Assembly: GCF_963669205.1 (NCBI RefSeq)
Contig: NZ_OY769915.1
Span: forward strand, 780,001-844,000
DNA: 64,000 bases
Direction of reading: 5' to 3'
Source: an uncultured Roseibium sp.
GTDB lineage: Bacteria; Pseudomonadota; Alphaproteobacteria; Rhizobiales; Stappiaceae
The translations under genes were made by a program, and so were the position numbers. Below the pieces are notes generated by a model. The model was given only the letters and a program-made list of their open reading frames with translations, did no database searches and was not told the origin of the DNA. This document shows positions 44,918-54,415 of the stretch, in pieces. The first letter of the stretch is position 1; each line of letters begins with the position of its first letter.

Positions 44918-46436
44918 TCTCGGACGCACATTCGTCGCCAGCGTCGAGCGGGACCCCGAAGCCTGTGCCATCGTCGATGGGGATCTCAGGATGACCTATG
45001 CCGAGTGGTACTGCCGGATATCGGCATTGACCTCGGGATTGGAAGACCTCGGTCTGAAGAAGGGTGACCGCGTTGTTTCGGCCATGCAGAACAGTTGGGC
45101 GGCGGCCACGCTGCACTGGGCCTGTCAGATCGCTGGCCTCATTCTGGTGCCGGTCAACTGGCGGGCGACTTCGGAAGAGTTGGACTTCTTTCTGGAAAAT
45201 TCCGAAGCCTGCGCGCTTCTCGGGGACGCCTCAAGTGCCGATGCCGTAGCGCAGTCCGCCCGCGCAAAGCATCTGCCGGTCATGCTCAATGCGCCTGGCG
45301 GATCATTTTCGGACCTGGCGACTGCAACCGTGAACATGGCAACCCCGCGCGCTGCGGCTGAAGACGTTTCGCTCATGCTCTATACGTCGGGAACCACAGC
45401 CAAACCCAAAGGCGTTCCCCGCCGTCATCGAACCGAGCGCGCTGCTGCAGTTGCTCACATTGCGCAAAACTTCCTGCCGCGCCTCGACCGGACGCTCGGC
45501 GTCATGCCGCTCTATCACACGATGGGAGTGCGGTCGCTGCTGGCGATGTCGCTGCTCAACGGATGTTTCGTCTGCCTTCAACGGTTCTCTTCGGGCGAGG
45601 CACTGCGACTGATCGAGGACGAACGGATCGGCAGCCTTTATCTGGTGCCGACGCTCTATCACGATCTGCTCGATCATCCCGAATTTTCAACGACCGATAT
45701 CAGCTCCGCGCGCCGTCTGGGATTTGCCGGCGCCTCGATGACGGACGGGCTGCTGCAGCGGATCGTTTCCGCTTTCGAGCCGGAGCATTTCGTCAATCAT
45801 TACGGGTCGTCGGAAATCTATACGTTCTCGGTTGACCAGAACGCTGCCGCCAAACCCGGCTCGGCAGGAAAGTCCGGTCTCAATCAGCAAATTCGCGTAA
45901 TCGCACTCGGCTCGGACGACCCGCACGCCACGTTGCCAGCCGGTGTCGAGGGCCAGATCATCGCAACGCTGGATGGCGACGAAGCTTTCGAAGGTTATTG
46001 GCGACGCCCGGATGCGGACGCGAAGTCCCTGAAGAAAGGTTGGTACTTCACCGGTGACAGCGGCGTATACGACGAAGACGGGGATTTGTTCGTAACCGGT
46101 CGTGTCGATGACATGATCATCACGGGAGGTGAGAACGTCTCCCCTGTCGAGGTGGAAAGCTGCCTGTCGATGCATCCCGGTGTATCCGAGGCGGCGGTTG
46201 TGGGCCTGCCTGATGAACGCTGGGGCAAGATCGTTGCGGCCTTTGTTCGCCGCAAATCCGCAGTCAGCGAAGAAGAGCTGGATCACCACTGCCGCTCCTC
46301 CGGCCTCGCCAATTTCAAACGCCCCCGCAGCTTCGTCTTTGTCGATGAATTGCCGAAATCACCTGTCGGCAAGCTCCTGCGCAGATCGCTCGTCGCCGGG
46401 GACTACACACCCGAAACAAAACTCACCGCCGAGTGA
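44910..46436 (+). CDS. AMP-dependent acyl-CoA synthetase/ligase
   Basis: A 508-residue ANL-superfamily enzyme that activates a carboxylic acid to its CoA thioester with ATP. Motifs: LMLYTSGTTAKPKGVPRRHR near residue 155, NHYGSSEIYTFSVD, YFTGDSGVYDEDGDLFVTGR and the hinge RVDDMIITGGENVSPVEVES. The catalytic C-terminal lysine is in SPVGKLLRRSL. ATG 44910 overlaps the 2Fe-2S gene; upstream frame codons belong to that gene. It is followed by an enoyl-CoA hydratase, consistent with CoA-dependent degradation of the imported acid. Confidence 0.93.
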   Translation: MLDLGRTFVASVERDPEACAIVDGDLRMTYAEWYCRISALTSGLEDLGLKKGDRVVSAMQNSWAAATLHWACQIAGLILVPVNWRATSEELDFFLENSEACALLGDASSADAVAQSARAKHLPVMLNAPGGSFSDLATATVNMATPRAAAEDVSLMLYTSGTTAKPKGVPRRHRTERAAAVAHIAQNFLPRLDRTLGVMPLYHTMGVRSLLAMSLLNGCFVCLQRFSSGEALRLIEDERIGSLYLVPTLYHDLLDHPEFSTTDISSARRLGFAGASMTDGLLQRIVSAFEPEHFVNHYGSSEIYTFSVDQNAAAKPGSAGKSGLNQQIRVIALGSDDPHATLPAGVEGQIIATLDGDEAFEGYWRRPDADAKSLKKGWYFTGDSGVYDEDGDLFVTGRVDDMIITGGENVSPVEVESCLSMHPGVSEAAVVGLPDERWGKIVAAFVRRKSAVSEEELDHHCRSSGLANFKRPRSFVFVDELPKSPVGKLLRRSLVAGDYTPETKLTAE

Positions 46437-46449
46437 GGAAGGAACGAAG

Positions 46450-47250
46450 ATGACCAGACAATTCCCCGATCCACAATTCTCCCAACTGGACGGCTTTCGC
46501 GTTGAAATCGACGCTGCAGCACAGCGTGGGGACATCATCCTGGATCGCCCGCCGATGAACGTCATTTCAATGTTGCAGCGCGATCAGCTGCGCACGGCGT
46601 TCGAGACGCTTGATGCGGATGAACGGGTGCGTGTGATCGTGTTGCGGGCCGAGGGCCGGAATTTCTCATCGGGCGGTTACATCAAGGGCTTCCTCGATGC
46701 CTCCCCCGAACATGTCAGCCATCTCGCAGACAACGTCGCTGCCCCCTGGCGCGCGTCGAAACCAGTGATCGCCGCCAATCAGGGATACACGTTTGGTGTC
46801 GGCTTTGAGCTTTCGCTGGCCTGCGACTTTCGCATTGCCACCCAGTCTTGCCGCTATGCCCTGCCGGAGCAGAAGCTGGGTCAGATCCCGGGCTCTGGCG
46901 GGTCGGCCCGGCTTCAAGCGATCATCGGAATTGCCCGGACCAAGGACGTGGTCATGAGGTCCCGCCGGATCAGCGGTCAGCAGGCCCACGACTGGGGCAT
47001 CGCCACCGAGGTCGTCGAGGACGACCAGTTGGAGGCCGCAACTGCCGCCCTGACGGCTGAGCTTGTGATCTTTTCACCCATTGCACAACGCACAGCGAAA
47101 AAGCTGCTCAACGACAGCGAGAACGCAACCGTGGCAACCGGCATCGAGCTGGAAGGCCATGCCTATAGCCGCCTGCGCCAATCCGAAGATTTCGCCGAAG
47201 GCGTGAACGCCTTCCACGAGAAGAGACAACCCCAATTTCAAGGCCGCTAA
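46450..47250 (+). CDS. Enoyl-CoA hydratase/isomerase family protein
   Basis: A 266-residue crotonase-fold enzyme. The oxyanion-hole segments are ILRAEGRNFSSGGYIKGFL-like near residue 70 and NQGYTFGVGFELSLACDFRI near residue 115, followed by YALPEQKLGQIPGSGGSARL. It could hydrate, isomerise or cleave a CoA ester. GAGGAAGGAACGAAG precedes ATG 46450, giving a good ribosome site. It lies 13 bases after the ligase and is followed by the transporter genes. Confidence 0.9.
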   Translation: MTRQFPDPQFSQLDGFRVEIDAAAQRGDIILDRPPMNVISMLQRDQLRTAFETLDADERVRVIVLRAEGRNFSSGGYIKGFLDASPEHVSHLADNVAAPWRASKPVIAANQGYTFGVGFELSLACDFRIATQSCRYALPEQKLGQIPGSGGSARLQAIIGIARTKDVVMRSRRISGQQAHDWGIATEVVEDDQLEAATAALTAELVIFSPIAQRTAKKLLNDSENATVATGIELEGHAYSRLRQSEDFAEGVNAFHEKRQPQFQGR

Positions 47251-47296
47251 GGCCGGGAATACCTGCACGACATTCGACATAAAGGGAGGAATATTC

Positions 47297-48463
47297 ATGT
47301 CTCAACGTGCTCTTGCCGCCTCAACTGCGGTCCTAGCCGCCCTGATGGGCTCAACAGCGATGGCCGAGGTCAAGATAGGCGTCGTCACCCCAATTTCCGG
47401 CACTTATGCCGGTATCGGTCAACAGGTCCAGTGGGGCCTTGAATTGGCCACGGCTGAAATCAACGCCGCCGGTGGAATAAATGGAGAAGAAATTCAACTG
47501 ATCTATGAGGATAGCGAAGCCAATCCTGCCGTCGCTGTGCAGAAGGCCGAGAAACTCTTTTCCGTGGAAGATGTCGATTTTCTGACCGGTACGGTCAACT
47601 CCGGTGCGACGCTTGCGGTTGGCCAGGTGGCCGAGCGTGCCGGCAAGCTTCTGGCGACCACGGTGTCGTTCTCCGACGCGATTACCGGAGAAAAATGCTC
47701 ACCCAATGTGTTCCGCGTGAATGCGCGGGCCGGTCAACAATCTGCAGCCTTGGCGGCTTGGGTCGAACAGCAAAAGCCGGGTGCGAAAGTGTTCTACCTC
47801 GGACCGGACTATGAAATGGGCCGCTCAACCGTGGCTGCGTTCAAATCCAATGCCGAAGCGGTTGGCGCTGAATCCACCGGTGAGGTCTTTGCACCGCTCG
47901 GGGCCAAGGATTACAGCCAGTTTTTTGGCCACATTCGCTCCGCCCGTCCTGAGCTGCTGTATACCTCGGTTGCGGGCAACGACACCGTGCGCCTGTTTAC
48001 CCAGATGCAGGATTTCGGCGTTCGGGAGGGACTGACGATCCTGGGTGCATCGGGCACCGTGACCAGCCAGAATATCGACGCCATCGGCGACGCGGCTGAG
48101 GGGTTCATCACCGGTGTCGGTTACTCGACCCTGATCGATTCAGACGAAAACAAGGATTTCGTCGCCCGGTTCAATAAAGCCTATGGAGCTGATCCGGATC
48201 TCTACGGTGCAGACAGCTACGGCATTCTCTTTGCCTACAAGGCGGCCGTGGAAAAGGCCGGTTCGACCGATACCGCCGCAGTAAGGGACGCACTCTCCGG
48301 CCTTTCGTGGCAGACCCCTCAGGGCACCAAGACGATCCGCGAAGGTGACCATCAGGCGATCCAGCCCATGTATGTCGTCCAGGTCAAGGACGGCAAGTTC
48401 ACCATCGCAGACTCCATCGCGGGTGAGGACGCCATCGGCACCGACAACTGCGATCGCTTCTGA
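47297..48463 (+). CDS. Branched-chain-amino-acid-type ABC transporter substrate-binding protein
   Basis: A 388-residue periplasmic LivJ-type protein. Signal peptide MSQRALAASTAVLAALMGST, cleaved near AMA. Mature landmarks: VKIGVVTPISGTYAGIGQQV, TAEINAAGGINGEEIQLIYE and the hinge PGAKVFYLGPDYEMGRSTVA. With LivHMGF downstream it completes an importer that probably takes up the acid used by the molybdenum hydroxylase and ligase; paralogues often bind aromatic acids rather than amino acids. An AGGGAGG site precedes ATG 47297. Confidence 0.93.
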   Translation: MSQRALAASTAVLAALMGSTAMAEVKIGVVTPISGTYAGIGQQVQWGLELATAEINAAGGINGEEIQLIYEDSEANPAVAVQKAEKLFSVEDVDFLTGTVNSGATLAVGQVAERAGKLLATTVSFSDAITGEKCSPNVFRVNARAGQQSAALAAWVEQQKPGAKVFYLGPDYEMGRSTVAAFKSNAEAVGAESTGEVFAPLGAKDYSQFFGHIRSARPELLYTSVAGNDTVRLFTQMQDFGVREGLTILGASGTVTSQNIDAIGDAAEGFITGVGYSTLIDSDENKDFVARFNKAYGADPDLYGADSYGILFAYKAAVEKAGSTDTAAVRDALSGLSWQTPQGTKTIREGDHQAIQPMYVVQVKDGKFTIADSIAGEDAIGTDNCDRF

Positions 48464-48489
48464 CACACGGTCGGACGAGGGAGGCCTCC

Positions 48490-49383
48490 ATGCCAGAGAT
48501 ACTTGACTACCTGCATTTCGTGCTCGCGCCGCAAATGCTGAACGGTCTGGCGTTGGGGGTCTCCGTGATCCTCGTCGCCGTCGGTCTGACGATCATTTTC
48601 GGACTGCTCGACGTGATCAACATGAGCCACGGAGAGTTCTATGCGATCGGGGCGTTCGGCGCGTTGGCGCTGTCGCTGTCTGGGTTCAACTATTGGCTCC
48701 TGGTGGCGTTGGTACCGATCCTGATGATTCCGTTAGGCGTCGTGACGGAACGCTACCTTATCCGGCGGGTCTATGACGGCCCCGATCGGCATGTTTCGAC
48801 CCTGCTGCTGACTTTCGGTCTGGGTCTGATCTTCGAGGACGTGCTGAAAATCTTCTTTGGTCCGAATACCCACCGGCCTGCGAACCCGCTGCCGGGTGCG
48901 ACCGACCTGTTCGGCGTCTTCATTCCAACATACCGGCTCTTTCTGATTGTAATCGGTATCGCCGTTATCCTCGGTGTTGCATGGGTGGTCTACCGGACAC
49001 GTCTCGGAGCGATGGTCCGCGCGGCCTCGTTTGACCGGAATATGGCCGCCTCGCTGGGTGTGCGCGTTGGATGGGTCTATTCTGGCGCGTTCGCATTCGG
49101 TGTTGCGCTGGCCGGCCTGGCTGGCGTGCTGCTTGCCCCGATCTACTCGGTTTTTCCGACGATGGGTCACGATTTCATTCTGATGGCCTTCACAGTCGTA
49201 ATTGTCGGCGGCATGGGGTCGATCTGGGGAGCGGTCATCGCCGGCGTTGTCCTGACCCAGATCCAGGCAATCTCTTCTCTTGTCATCTCGCCCGTCTGGG
49301 CTGATCCAATCGTGTTCAGCGTCATGGTGCTGGTGCTGATGTTCCGCCCGCAGGGCCTTTTCGGGAGACTTGGACATGCATGA
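48490..49383 (+). CDS. Branched-chain-type ABC transporter permease (LivH-like)
   Basis: A 297-residue permease with about eight membrane segments. LivH-type features: MLNGLALGVSVILVAVGLTI, IFGLLDVINMSHGEFYAIGA, and VIVGGMGSIWGAVIAGVVL near the C-terminus. An AGGGAGG site precedes ATG 48490. Its stop overlaps the LivM-like start. Confidence 0.94.
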   Translation: MPEILDYLHFVLAPQMLNGLALGVSVILVAVGLTIIFGLLDVINMSHGEFYAIGAFGALALSLSGFNYWLLVALVPILMIPLGVVTERYLIRRVYDGPDRHVSTLLLTFGLGLIFEDVLKIFFGPNTHRPANPLPGATDLFGVFIPTYRLFLIVIGIAVILGVAWVVYRTRLGAMVRAASFDRNMAASLGVRVGWVYSGAFAFGVALAGLAGVLLAPIYSVFPTMGHDFILMAFTVVIVGGMGSIWGAVIAGVVLTQIQAISSLVISPVWADPIVFSVMVLVLMFRPQGLFGRLGHA

Positions 49384-50410
49384 CCGTCTCGATATTTCCA
49401 TGCGCGCGAACCATTCATTCTTCGCGTTGCTCGTCCTTGCCGCTGCCTTCTTCGGCGCCCTGGCCTCCGCGACCGGTGACAGCTTCTATCTTCGGCTGGC
49501 AACCGAGGCACTTATCCTTGGCGGTCTCGCGCTTTCGGTCGATATCCTTTTGGGGTTTACAGGTCTGTTGTCGCTCGGCCAGGCACTCTATTTCGGGATC
49601 GGGGCCTATGTTTCTGCCCTGGTTCTTCGATCCGAACCGTCCTTCTGGCTCGCCATGGGCGCTGCAGCGGGTACCGTTCTGGTTTTTGCTCTGCTTGGCG
49701 GACTGATCGCGAACCGGGTTCGCGGCGTCTATTTCGCACTGATAACATTCGGCATGGCGCAAGTCGTGGCCCAGGTGGTTTACAACACCCGTGAACTTGG
49801 TGCTTCGGATGGATTGATCGGGGTGCCGGTTCTGGAAATTCCGCTGGGGTTTGCGACGGTATCGGCGGGCAATCCGCTCGGTTTCTTCAGCCTGACGCTT
49901 GCGATCATCACCCTTCTCTACATCGGTTGTGCTTACTTGCTGACGACCCCGTTCGGGCGGGTAATCATCGCGCTCAAGGTCAACGAAAGGCGTGTCCCGT
50001 TTCTGGGCTACTCCACATGGCTCCCCAGAATGGTCGCCTATCTCGTGGCCGCGCTTGTGGCCGGCATCTCGGGCGCGCTCTACCCGATGTTGCGCGGTTT
50101 CGTGTCGCCCGAACTGCTTTTCTTCGCCACGTCCGGCAACGCACTCATCATGGTGATCGTTGGCGGGGTTGGCACGCTCGTCGGCGCGATCTACGGGGCA
50201 ATCATCCTGACCTTTCTGAAATCGGTGGTCGGGTCGCTGACCGAACACCACCTGATCGTCATCGGACTGCTTTTCATCGGTGCAATCCTGTTCATGCCAA
50301 AGGGTCTCGTCGGCGTCCTGAAACCGAACGTCGAACGCGCGCTTCGCCGCAAGGAGAGTGCTGTAATCGAAGAGGATGGCGGTGCAGTGATAGAAAGGAC
50401 TTTGTCATGA
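49376..50410 (+). CDS. Branched-chain-type ABC transporter permease (LivM-like)
   Basis: A 344-residue permease pairing with the LivH-like protein. Features: VDILLGFTGLLSLGQALYFG, LIANRVRGVYFALITFGMAQ, and VIVGGVGTLVGAIYGAIILT. ATG 49376 lies inside the upstream stop (ATGCATGA) with GGGAGA seven bases before; TTG 49370 is a weaker alternative. It overlaps the ATPase gene by four bases. Confidence 0.93.
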   Translation: MHDRLDISMRANHSFFALLVLAAAFFGALASATGDSFYLRLATEALILGGLALSVDILLGFTGLLSLGQALYFGIGAYVSALVLRSEPSFWLAMGAAAGTVLVFALLGGLIANRVRGVYFALITFGMAQVVAQVVYNTRELGASDGLIGVPVLEIPLGFATVSAGNPLGFFSLTLAIITLLYIGCAYLLTTPFGRVIIALKVNERRVPFLGYSTWLPRMVAYLVAALVAGISGALYPMLRGFVSPELLFFATSGNALIMVIVGGVGTLVGAIYGAIILTFLKSVVGSLTEHHLIVIGLLFIGAILFMPKGLVGVLKPNVERALRRKESAVIEEDGGAVIERTLS

Positions 50411-51150
50411 CCCCGGTTCTGGTGGTCGAGGACCTCAGTATCCATTTCGGTGGGTTGAGAGCCGTTGACCGTGTCTCGTTCGTTGCCGCCCCCAAGGCCA
50501 TCACAACAGTGATCGGACCGAACGGCGCCGGCAAGACCACACTCTTCAACCTGATCTCCGGGGCGCTGACGCCCAGGGACGGCCGGGTGATCATTGAAGG
50601 AAAGAATGTAACCGGAGCGAAGCCCGCAGCGTTGCAACACGCCGGTCTGGCGCGGTCGTTCCAGATCACCAATCTGTTTTTCGAGATGACCGTGCGGGAG
50701 AATCTGCGCATTGCGGCGCAGCGATTGGAACCGGCTATGCACGGCCTCCGCCCGCTGGCTCGCGACGGACGCGCGGCCGGAAAGGTGGACAGTCTCGTTG
50801 ACCGTTTCGGCTTTGGCGCGAAGCTGCACGAACTCGTCGGCGCTCTCTCCCATGGGGAACAGCGCCGGCTGGAGATCGCCATGTGTCTGGCGTCCGAACC
50901 TCGGATACTCATGCTGGATGAACCGACGCAAGGCATGAGCCATGGCGACACGGAAGATACGGCAGAAATGATCCGCGGGCTTGCCGACGAGGTTTCGATC
51001 CTGCTCATAGAACACGATATCGGGCTTGTGATGGAGCTGTCGGATCACGTGGTGGTCATGCACCAGGGGCGCAAGCTCTCCGAGGGGTCTCCTCCGGAGG
51101 TGCGCGCCGATCAGGCCGTTCAGGCTGCCTATTTCGGACATGGAGGCTGA
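50407..51150 (+). CDS. Branched-chain-type ABC transporter ATPase (LivG-like)
   Basis: A 247-residue ATPase. Walker A is GPNGAGKTTLFNLISGAL near residue 38, the signature is LSHGEQRRLEIAMCLASEP, and Walker B is ILMLDEPTQGMSHGDTE. SHGEQ instead of SGGQQ is normal for LivG-type proteins. ATG 50407 overlaps the permease stop (ATGA). One of two different ATPases of the importer. Confidence 0.94.
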   Translation: MTPVLVVEDLSIHFGGLRAVDRVSFVAAPKAITTVIGPNGAGKTTLFNLISGALTPRDGRVIIEGKNVTGAKPAALQHAGLARSFQITNLFFEMTVRENLRIAAQRLEPAMHGLRPLARDGRAAGKVDSLVDRFGFGAKLHELVGALSHGEQRRLEIAMCLASEPRILMLDEPTQGMSHGDTEDTAEMIRGLADEVSILLIEHDIGLVMELSDHVVVMHQGRKLSEGSPPEVRADQAVQAAYFGHGG

Positions 51151-51153
51151 GAC

Positions 51154-51852
51154 ATGCTCGAGATCGAAGGACTTCATTCCCATTACGGGCTGAGCCATGT
51201 CATTCAGGGGATCGATCTGAAAGCCGGGCCGGGAGAAGTGCTCGGTATTTTCGGGCGCAACGGTGTCGGCAAGACAACCCTGCTGAAATCGATCGCAGGC
51301 TGGCTGAAGCCAAGCCAGGGTTCCATCCGTTTCAACGGCATTGAACTTGCGGGCCTTGAGCCTGATGCGGTCAACCGGGCAGGGCTTGGTGTTGTTCCGG
51401 AGGATCGCCGGATTTTCCCCGGCCTGAGCGTGCAGGAAAACCTGGAAATCGGTCTGAATGGCCGGAAGGGACACAAGGGAGCCGATTTGCTCGATCCGAT
51501 ATTTGAGCGTTTCCCGCGTCTGGCCGAGCGCCGGCGGCAGGCCGGAACCACTTTATCGGGCGGTGAACAGCAGATGCTGGCCATGGCCCGTGTGCTGGCG
51601 GCGGAGCCCGGTCTCGTTTTGATCGATGAGCCGTCCGAGGGGCTCGCTCCGATGATCGTCGCGGAAATCTTCGCCATCATCCGCGAATTGCGCGCCAGCG
51701 GAACGATCGTTTTGCTTGTTGAGCAGAACATCCATGAGGCGTTGTCGGTCTGTGATCACTTTGTGGCCATCGAGCGCGGGGCGATTGTTTTGAAAGGCGA
51801 GGCCGAAGATGAGGATGACCGCCAGAGACTTCTGAAAACACTGGCCGTTTGA
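51154..51852 (+). CDS. Branched-chain-type ABC transporter ATPase (LivF-like)
   Basis: A 232-residue ATPase. Walker A is GRNGVGKTTLLKSIAGWL near residue 33, the LivF-type loop is GLGVVPEDRRIFPGLSVQEN, the signature is LSGGEQQMLAMARVLAAEP, and Walker B is LVLIDEPSEGLAP. It lies three bases after the LivG-like gene and closes the catabolic operon that starts at 40639. Confidence 0.94.
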   Translation: MLEIEGLHSHYGLSHVIQGIDLKAGPGEVLGIFGRNGVGKTTLLKSIAGWLKPSQGSIRFNGIELAGLEPDAVNRAGLGVVPEDRRIFPGLSVQENLEIGLNGRKGHKGADLLDPIFERFPRLAERRRQAGTTLSGGEQQMLAMARVLAAEPGLVLIDEPSEGLAPMIVAEIFAIIRELRASGTIVLLVEQNIHEALSVCDHFVAIERGAIVLKGEAEDEDDRQRLLKTLAV

Positions 51853-52332
51853 GTTTTCCATGCGAAAACCCGCTACCTAGGTGCGTTTGATAAGTGTAGA
51901 TCATCCAGAGCGTCTCCGGTTGCATATCTTCGTTTCCAATTCCGGCCGGAAGCTCAGTTTGAGCGCGAAGGTGAACGTCTCACGATGCCTCGACGAGCGT
52001 TTTGCGCGTCTGACGGGCTGCGCCGAAATCGCGAGGTTTGTCTACCGGTTCATTGCAAAAGAGATCGCGTTGATCGTGCATGGCGATGCAGGCCTCCGAA
52101 TTGCGCCGCGATGCGGGTGATCAGGACAAGCGAACACGTCCTGCGCTCTATGCCGGGTTTGCGAAGGGAAGAATATGCTCGACTCACCTCTCAAAGCGAT
52201 GCGCTGACCGATCGCAACTGCGATCAATTGGCTCAGTCAATTTGCGGCGATGTGTGGAAGCGAGCCTAAGATGATGGGATGGAAATCAGCTGATCTGATT
52301 TCTTTATTTTTATCAATGCAATAGAAGGAAAA
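51853..52332. other. Gene-poor region between LivF and the mobile element
   Basis: These 480 bases hold coding-fragment copy B and an open forward frame through 52269 (MPRRAFCASDGLRRNREVCL and on) without recognised family. No terminator with a T-run is obvious. The region resembles decaying chromosomal sequence next to the integration site. Confidence 0.45.
51880..51974 (+). repeat. Diverged dispersed coding fragment, copy B
   Basis: Matches copy A (39316–39410) in sequence and frame, giving PVAYLRFQFRPEAQFEREGE. Here the frame continues open to 52269. It lies 28 bases after the last gene of the Liv operon. Confidence 0.6.
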
Positions 52333-52395
52333 ATGGCGGAGAGAGGGGGATTCGAACCCCCGGAACGCTTGCGCGCTCAACGGTTTTCGAGACCG
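52333..52395 (-). repeat. attL: partial tRNA-Ser copy, left end of the element
   Basis: 63 bases identical to 61394–61456. It contains the anticodon stem, variable arm, T arm, acceptor 3' strand and CCA of tRNA-Ser in reverse orientation, but no 5' half, so it is not a working tRNA gene. It is the left boundary produced by site-specific integration. Confidence 0.93.
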
Positions 52396-52424
52396 TTTTA
52401 AATCATTGAAGTTATTTGGTTAAA

Positions 52425-52454
52425 TTGACATATTTTTATCATGTTGCCTATATG
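52425..52454 (+). promoter_or_regulatory. Likely sigma-70 promoter of the integrase gene
   Basis: TTGACA at 52425–52430 and TATATG at 52449–52454 are spaced by 18 bases, 26 bases before the integrase ATG. It lies inside the element, just past attL, so the integrase carries its own promoter. Confidence 0.65.
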
Positions 52455-52479
52455 TTGCTTCTTTGAACAAGAGGTGCAA

Positions 52480-53553
52480 ATGGCAAGTTATCGAAAACAC
52501 AAGGGCCGCTGGACGGCGACAGTGCGCATATCGCCGGATTTCGCTGGTCCAGTAGCCAAGAAAAGCATTTCGGAAACCCTAAGAACGAAAACGGATGCCA
52601 AGGTCTGGGCCCAGGATGTCGAAACCCAGATCAAGCTCGGGACTTGGAAAGATCCTCGCCTTGAAGAGCGCATGACTTCCGGGCGATGGGAAGACCGTCC
52701 CTTGCGCGATACAATTGAACGATACCGAAAGGCCGTCACGCCCATCATGAAGGGCGCCAAACAGGAAACAAGCCTTTTAAAACGATGGGAACGGCATCCT
52801 CTGGCTCAACGGTCCATTAGGACGATTACCCGCTCTGATATCGCGGCCTACAGGGATGAGCGAATTGAGCTCGGTAAGGCTCCTCAAACGGTCCGAAACG
52901 AGGTGAACAAGCTCTCCGCCGTCTTTCAGTACGCGAAGTACGATTGGGGATATGAGCTGGGTAATCCTGTAAGGGAACTCACACAGAGGAAGGGAGCTCT
53001 TCCCAAGGCTCGGAAAGGTCGGGACCGCAGATTGGTCGGTGATGAACAACAGCGCTTAGAGGCTGCGTTGATCGCGGGTGACGATGGCGAAAACATGCTC
53101 GCCTTATGGCGGTTGTTGCTGGATACCGGAATGCGCCTTTCAGAAGTCTTGAGTCTCGATGCCGGATGCGTCCGTGATGGTGACCGCTCATTGGTCTTGA
53201 CCGAGACTAAGAATGGCGATGACCGTGAAGTTCTGGTGTCAGATCAGGCATGGGCAAATTTGTTGGAACATGTTGCCGGATTGGACGATGCTGAGCCCCT
53301 AATTGATCTTCATGTCGATGCTGTTGAATATCGATGGCGGATTGCGCGTGGTGCCGCAAACGTAACAAATTTCAAGCTGCATGACCTCCGGCACGAAGCG
53401 CTGAGTCGCATGGCGGCCCGTGATGTCGACTTAAAGACAATGATGCTTCAATCGGGACACAGAACTGCTTCGAGCCTCTTAAGGTATCTGAATCCGACGA
53501 CGGAAGAGCGAAGGCGGAAGCTGTTCGGTGAGTCCTCAAAAGCTGTTGCGTAA
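52480..53553 (+). CDS. int: Tyrosine recombinase/integrase of the element
   Basis: A 357-residue site-specific recombinase. The catalytic residues are visible: R219 in LLDTGMRLSEVLSL, H301-x2-R304 in LHDLRHEAL, H327 in LQSGHRTASS and nucleophile Y336 in LLRYLNP. The N-terminal part has MASYRKHKGRWTATVRISPD (arm-binding type) and a core-binding helical domain at about 75–175. ATG 52480 follows GAGGTG by three bases; the ATG at 52441 lies within the promoter region. It reads inward 85 bases from attL, the standard arrangement for tRNA-targeting islands. Confidence 0.93.
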   Translation: MASYRKHKGRWTATVRISPDFAGPVAKKSISETLRTKTDAKVWAQDVETQIKLGTWKDPRLEERMTSGRWEDRPLRDTIERYRKAVTPIMKGAKQETSLLKRWERHPLAQRSIRTITRSDIAAYRDERIELGKAPQTVRNEVNKLSAVFQYAKYDWGYELGNPVRELTQRKGALPKARKGRDRRLVGDEQQRLEAALIAGDDGENMLALWRLLLDTGMRLSEVLSLDAGCVRDGDRSLVLTETKNGDDREVLVSDQAWANLLEHVAGLDDAEPLIDLHVDAVEYRWRIARGAANVTNFKLHDLRHEALSRMAARDVDLKTMMLQSGHRTASSLLRYLNPTTEERRRKLFGESSKAVA

Positions 53554-53704
53554 CCGTCAAGAAGGCTAGTTTTCCAGAACGTTTAGTATGGGCGTGATCC
53601 AGATTTTTACTTTGGCTTGGGCCATCAAAAGAGCGTAAGCCTCAACCTGGCAAAAGCCCGTCAGCTTCAGACATTAGGGGCGCACCACCTGAGCGGCCGT
53701 TGTT

Positions 53705-54415
53705 TCATGTATCTGTTTTTTTAACCTCCGGCATTGCTGGAGCTGGTGTCGTCGGAGCTGGTGGAGTTACCGCTGCTTGCGGTGGTGTGGCAGCTATTGC
53801 TGCTGGCTGCGCTAATGTTGGTACTGGTGCTGGTGCTGGTACAAACTGGGGCATGATCATTGCTTGTGCCGGAGCCGCGACAGGTGTTTCTTCAAGATCA
53901 AGCGCCCCTATTTCATAATATCGATCCAAGTAAGCGTTATAATGTTTGTCGGAAAATCCGTCGGTGCCTGCTTCCTCATGAAACTTTATTACGAGATACG
54001 GATTCCAAATCTGGACATAATGAATTTCACCAGCCGTACCTGATTGGATCGAGATAAAACCAAGCGCTTCCAGCTTCCGGAGCCGCTGCTTCCATGTTGA
54101 AATACCGCGTTCACCAGAAAATCCTGATGCAAAAGATACATCGCTGTGTTTGCTGACGTTCACGAATCCCCGCTCGTTACAACGACACCAAAGCTCCAGA
54201 TATGTGCTTGTTACTGGCTTGCCTTTTCCTGCCATTAGGTCTGCCATAGCCCCAATTAGGGGTATGGTGCGCGGCATGCTGGTGTACCCTTTGGTTCGGG
54301 CTTTGTCTTTTACGTCCCAGTACTTTTTTCCATCCTGTTCAGGAAAAAGTTTGGCTTGCATAGCTGACTGTTTGTCATTGCTACGTTGTACGGCGGTTCT
54401 TCTCTTTGAGGACAT
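53705..54415 (-). CDS. Winged-helix-like protein of the element with Pro/Ala-rich tail
   Basis: A 236-residue protein from ATG 54415 (MSSKRRTAVQRSND), with an AGCAGGAAA ribosome site; longer frames reach 54553. A region at about residues 60–155 looks like a winged-helix DNA-binding fold: YLELWCRCNERGFVNVSKHS, STWKQRLRKLEALGFISIQS. The last 50 residues are a low-complexity tail of Pro, Ala, Thr and Val. Proteins of this kind occur in small mobile elements as replication or copy control factors, but I cannot name a family. It faces the integrase convergently and has the iteron-like repeats upstream of it. Confidence 0.72.
   Translation of the reverse strand: MSSKRRTAVQRSNDKQSAMQAKLFPEQDGKKYWDVKDKARTKGYTSMPRTIPLIGAMADLMAGKGKPVTSTYLELWCRCNERGFVNVSKHSDVSFASGFSGERGISTWKQRLRKLEALGFISIQSGTAGEIHYVQIWNPYLVIKFHEEAGTDGFSDKHYNAYLDRYYEIGALDLEETPVAAPAQAMIMPQFVPAPAPVPTLAQPAAIAATPPQAAVTPPAPTTPAPAMPEVKKTDT

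Noticed and set aside
52333..52395. Second tRNA-Ser gene
   Set aside because: Only the 3' part is present; the 5' acceptor strand and D arm are missing, so it is an attachment-site copy.
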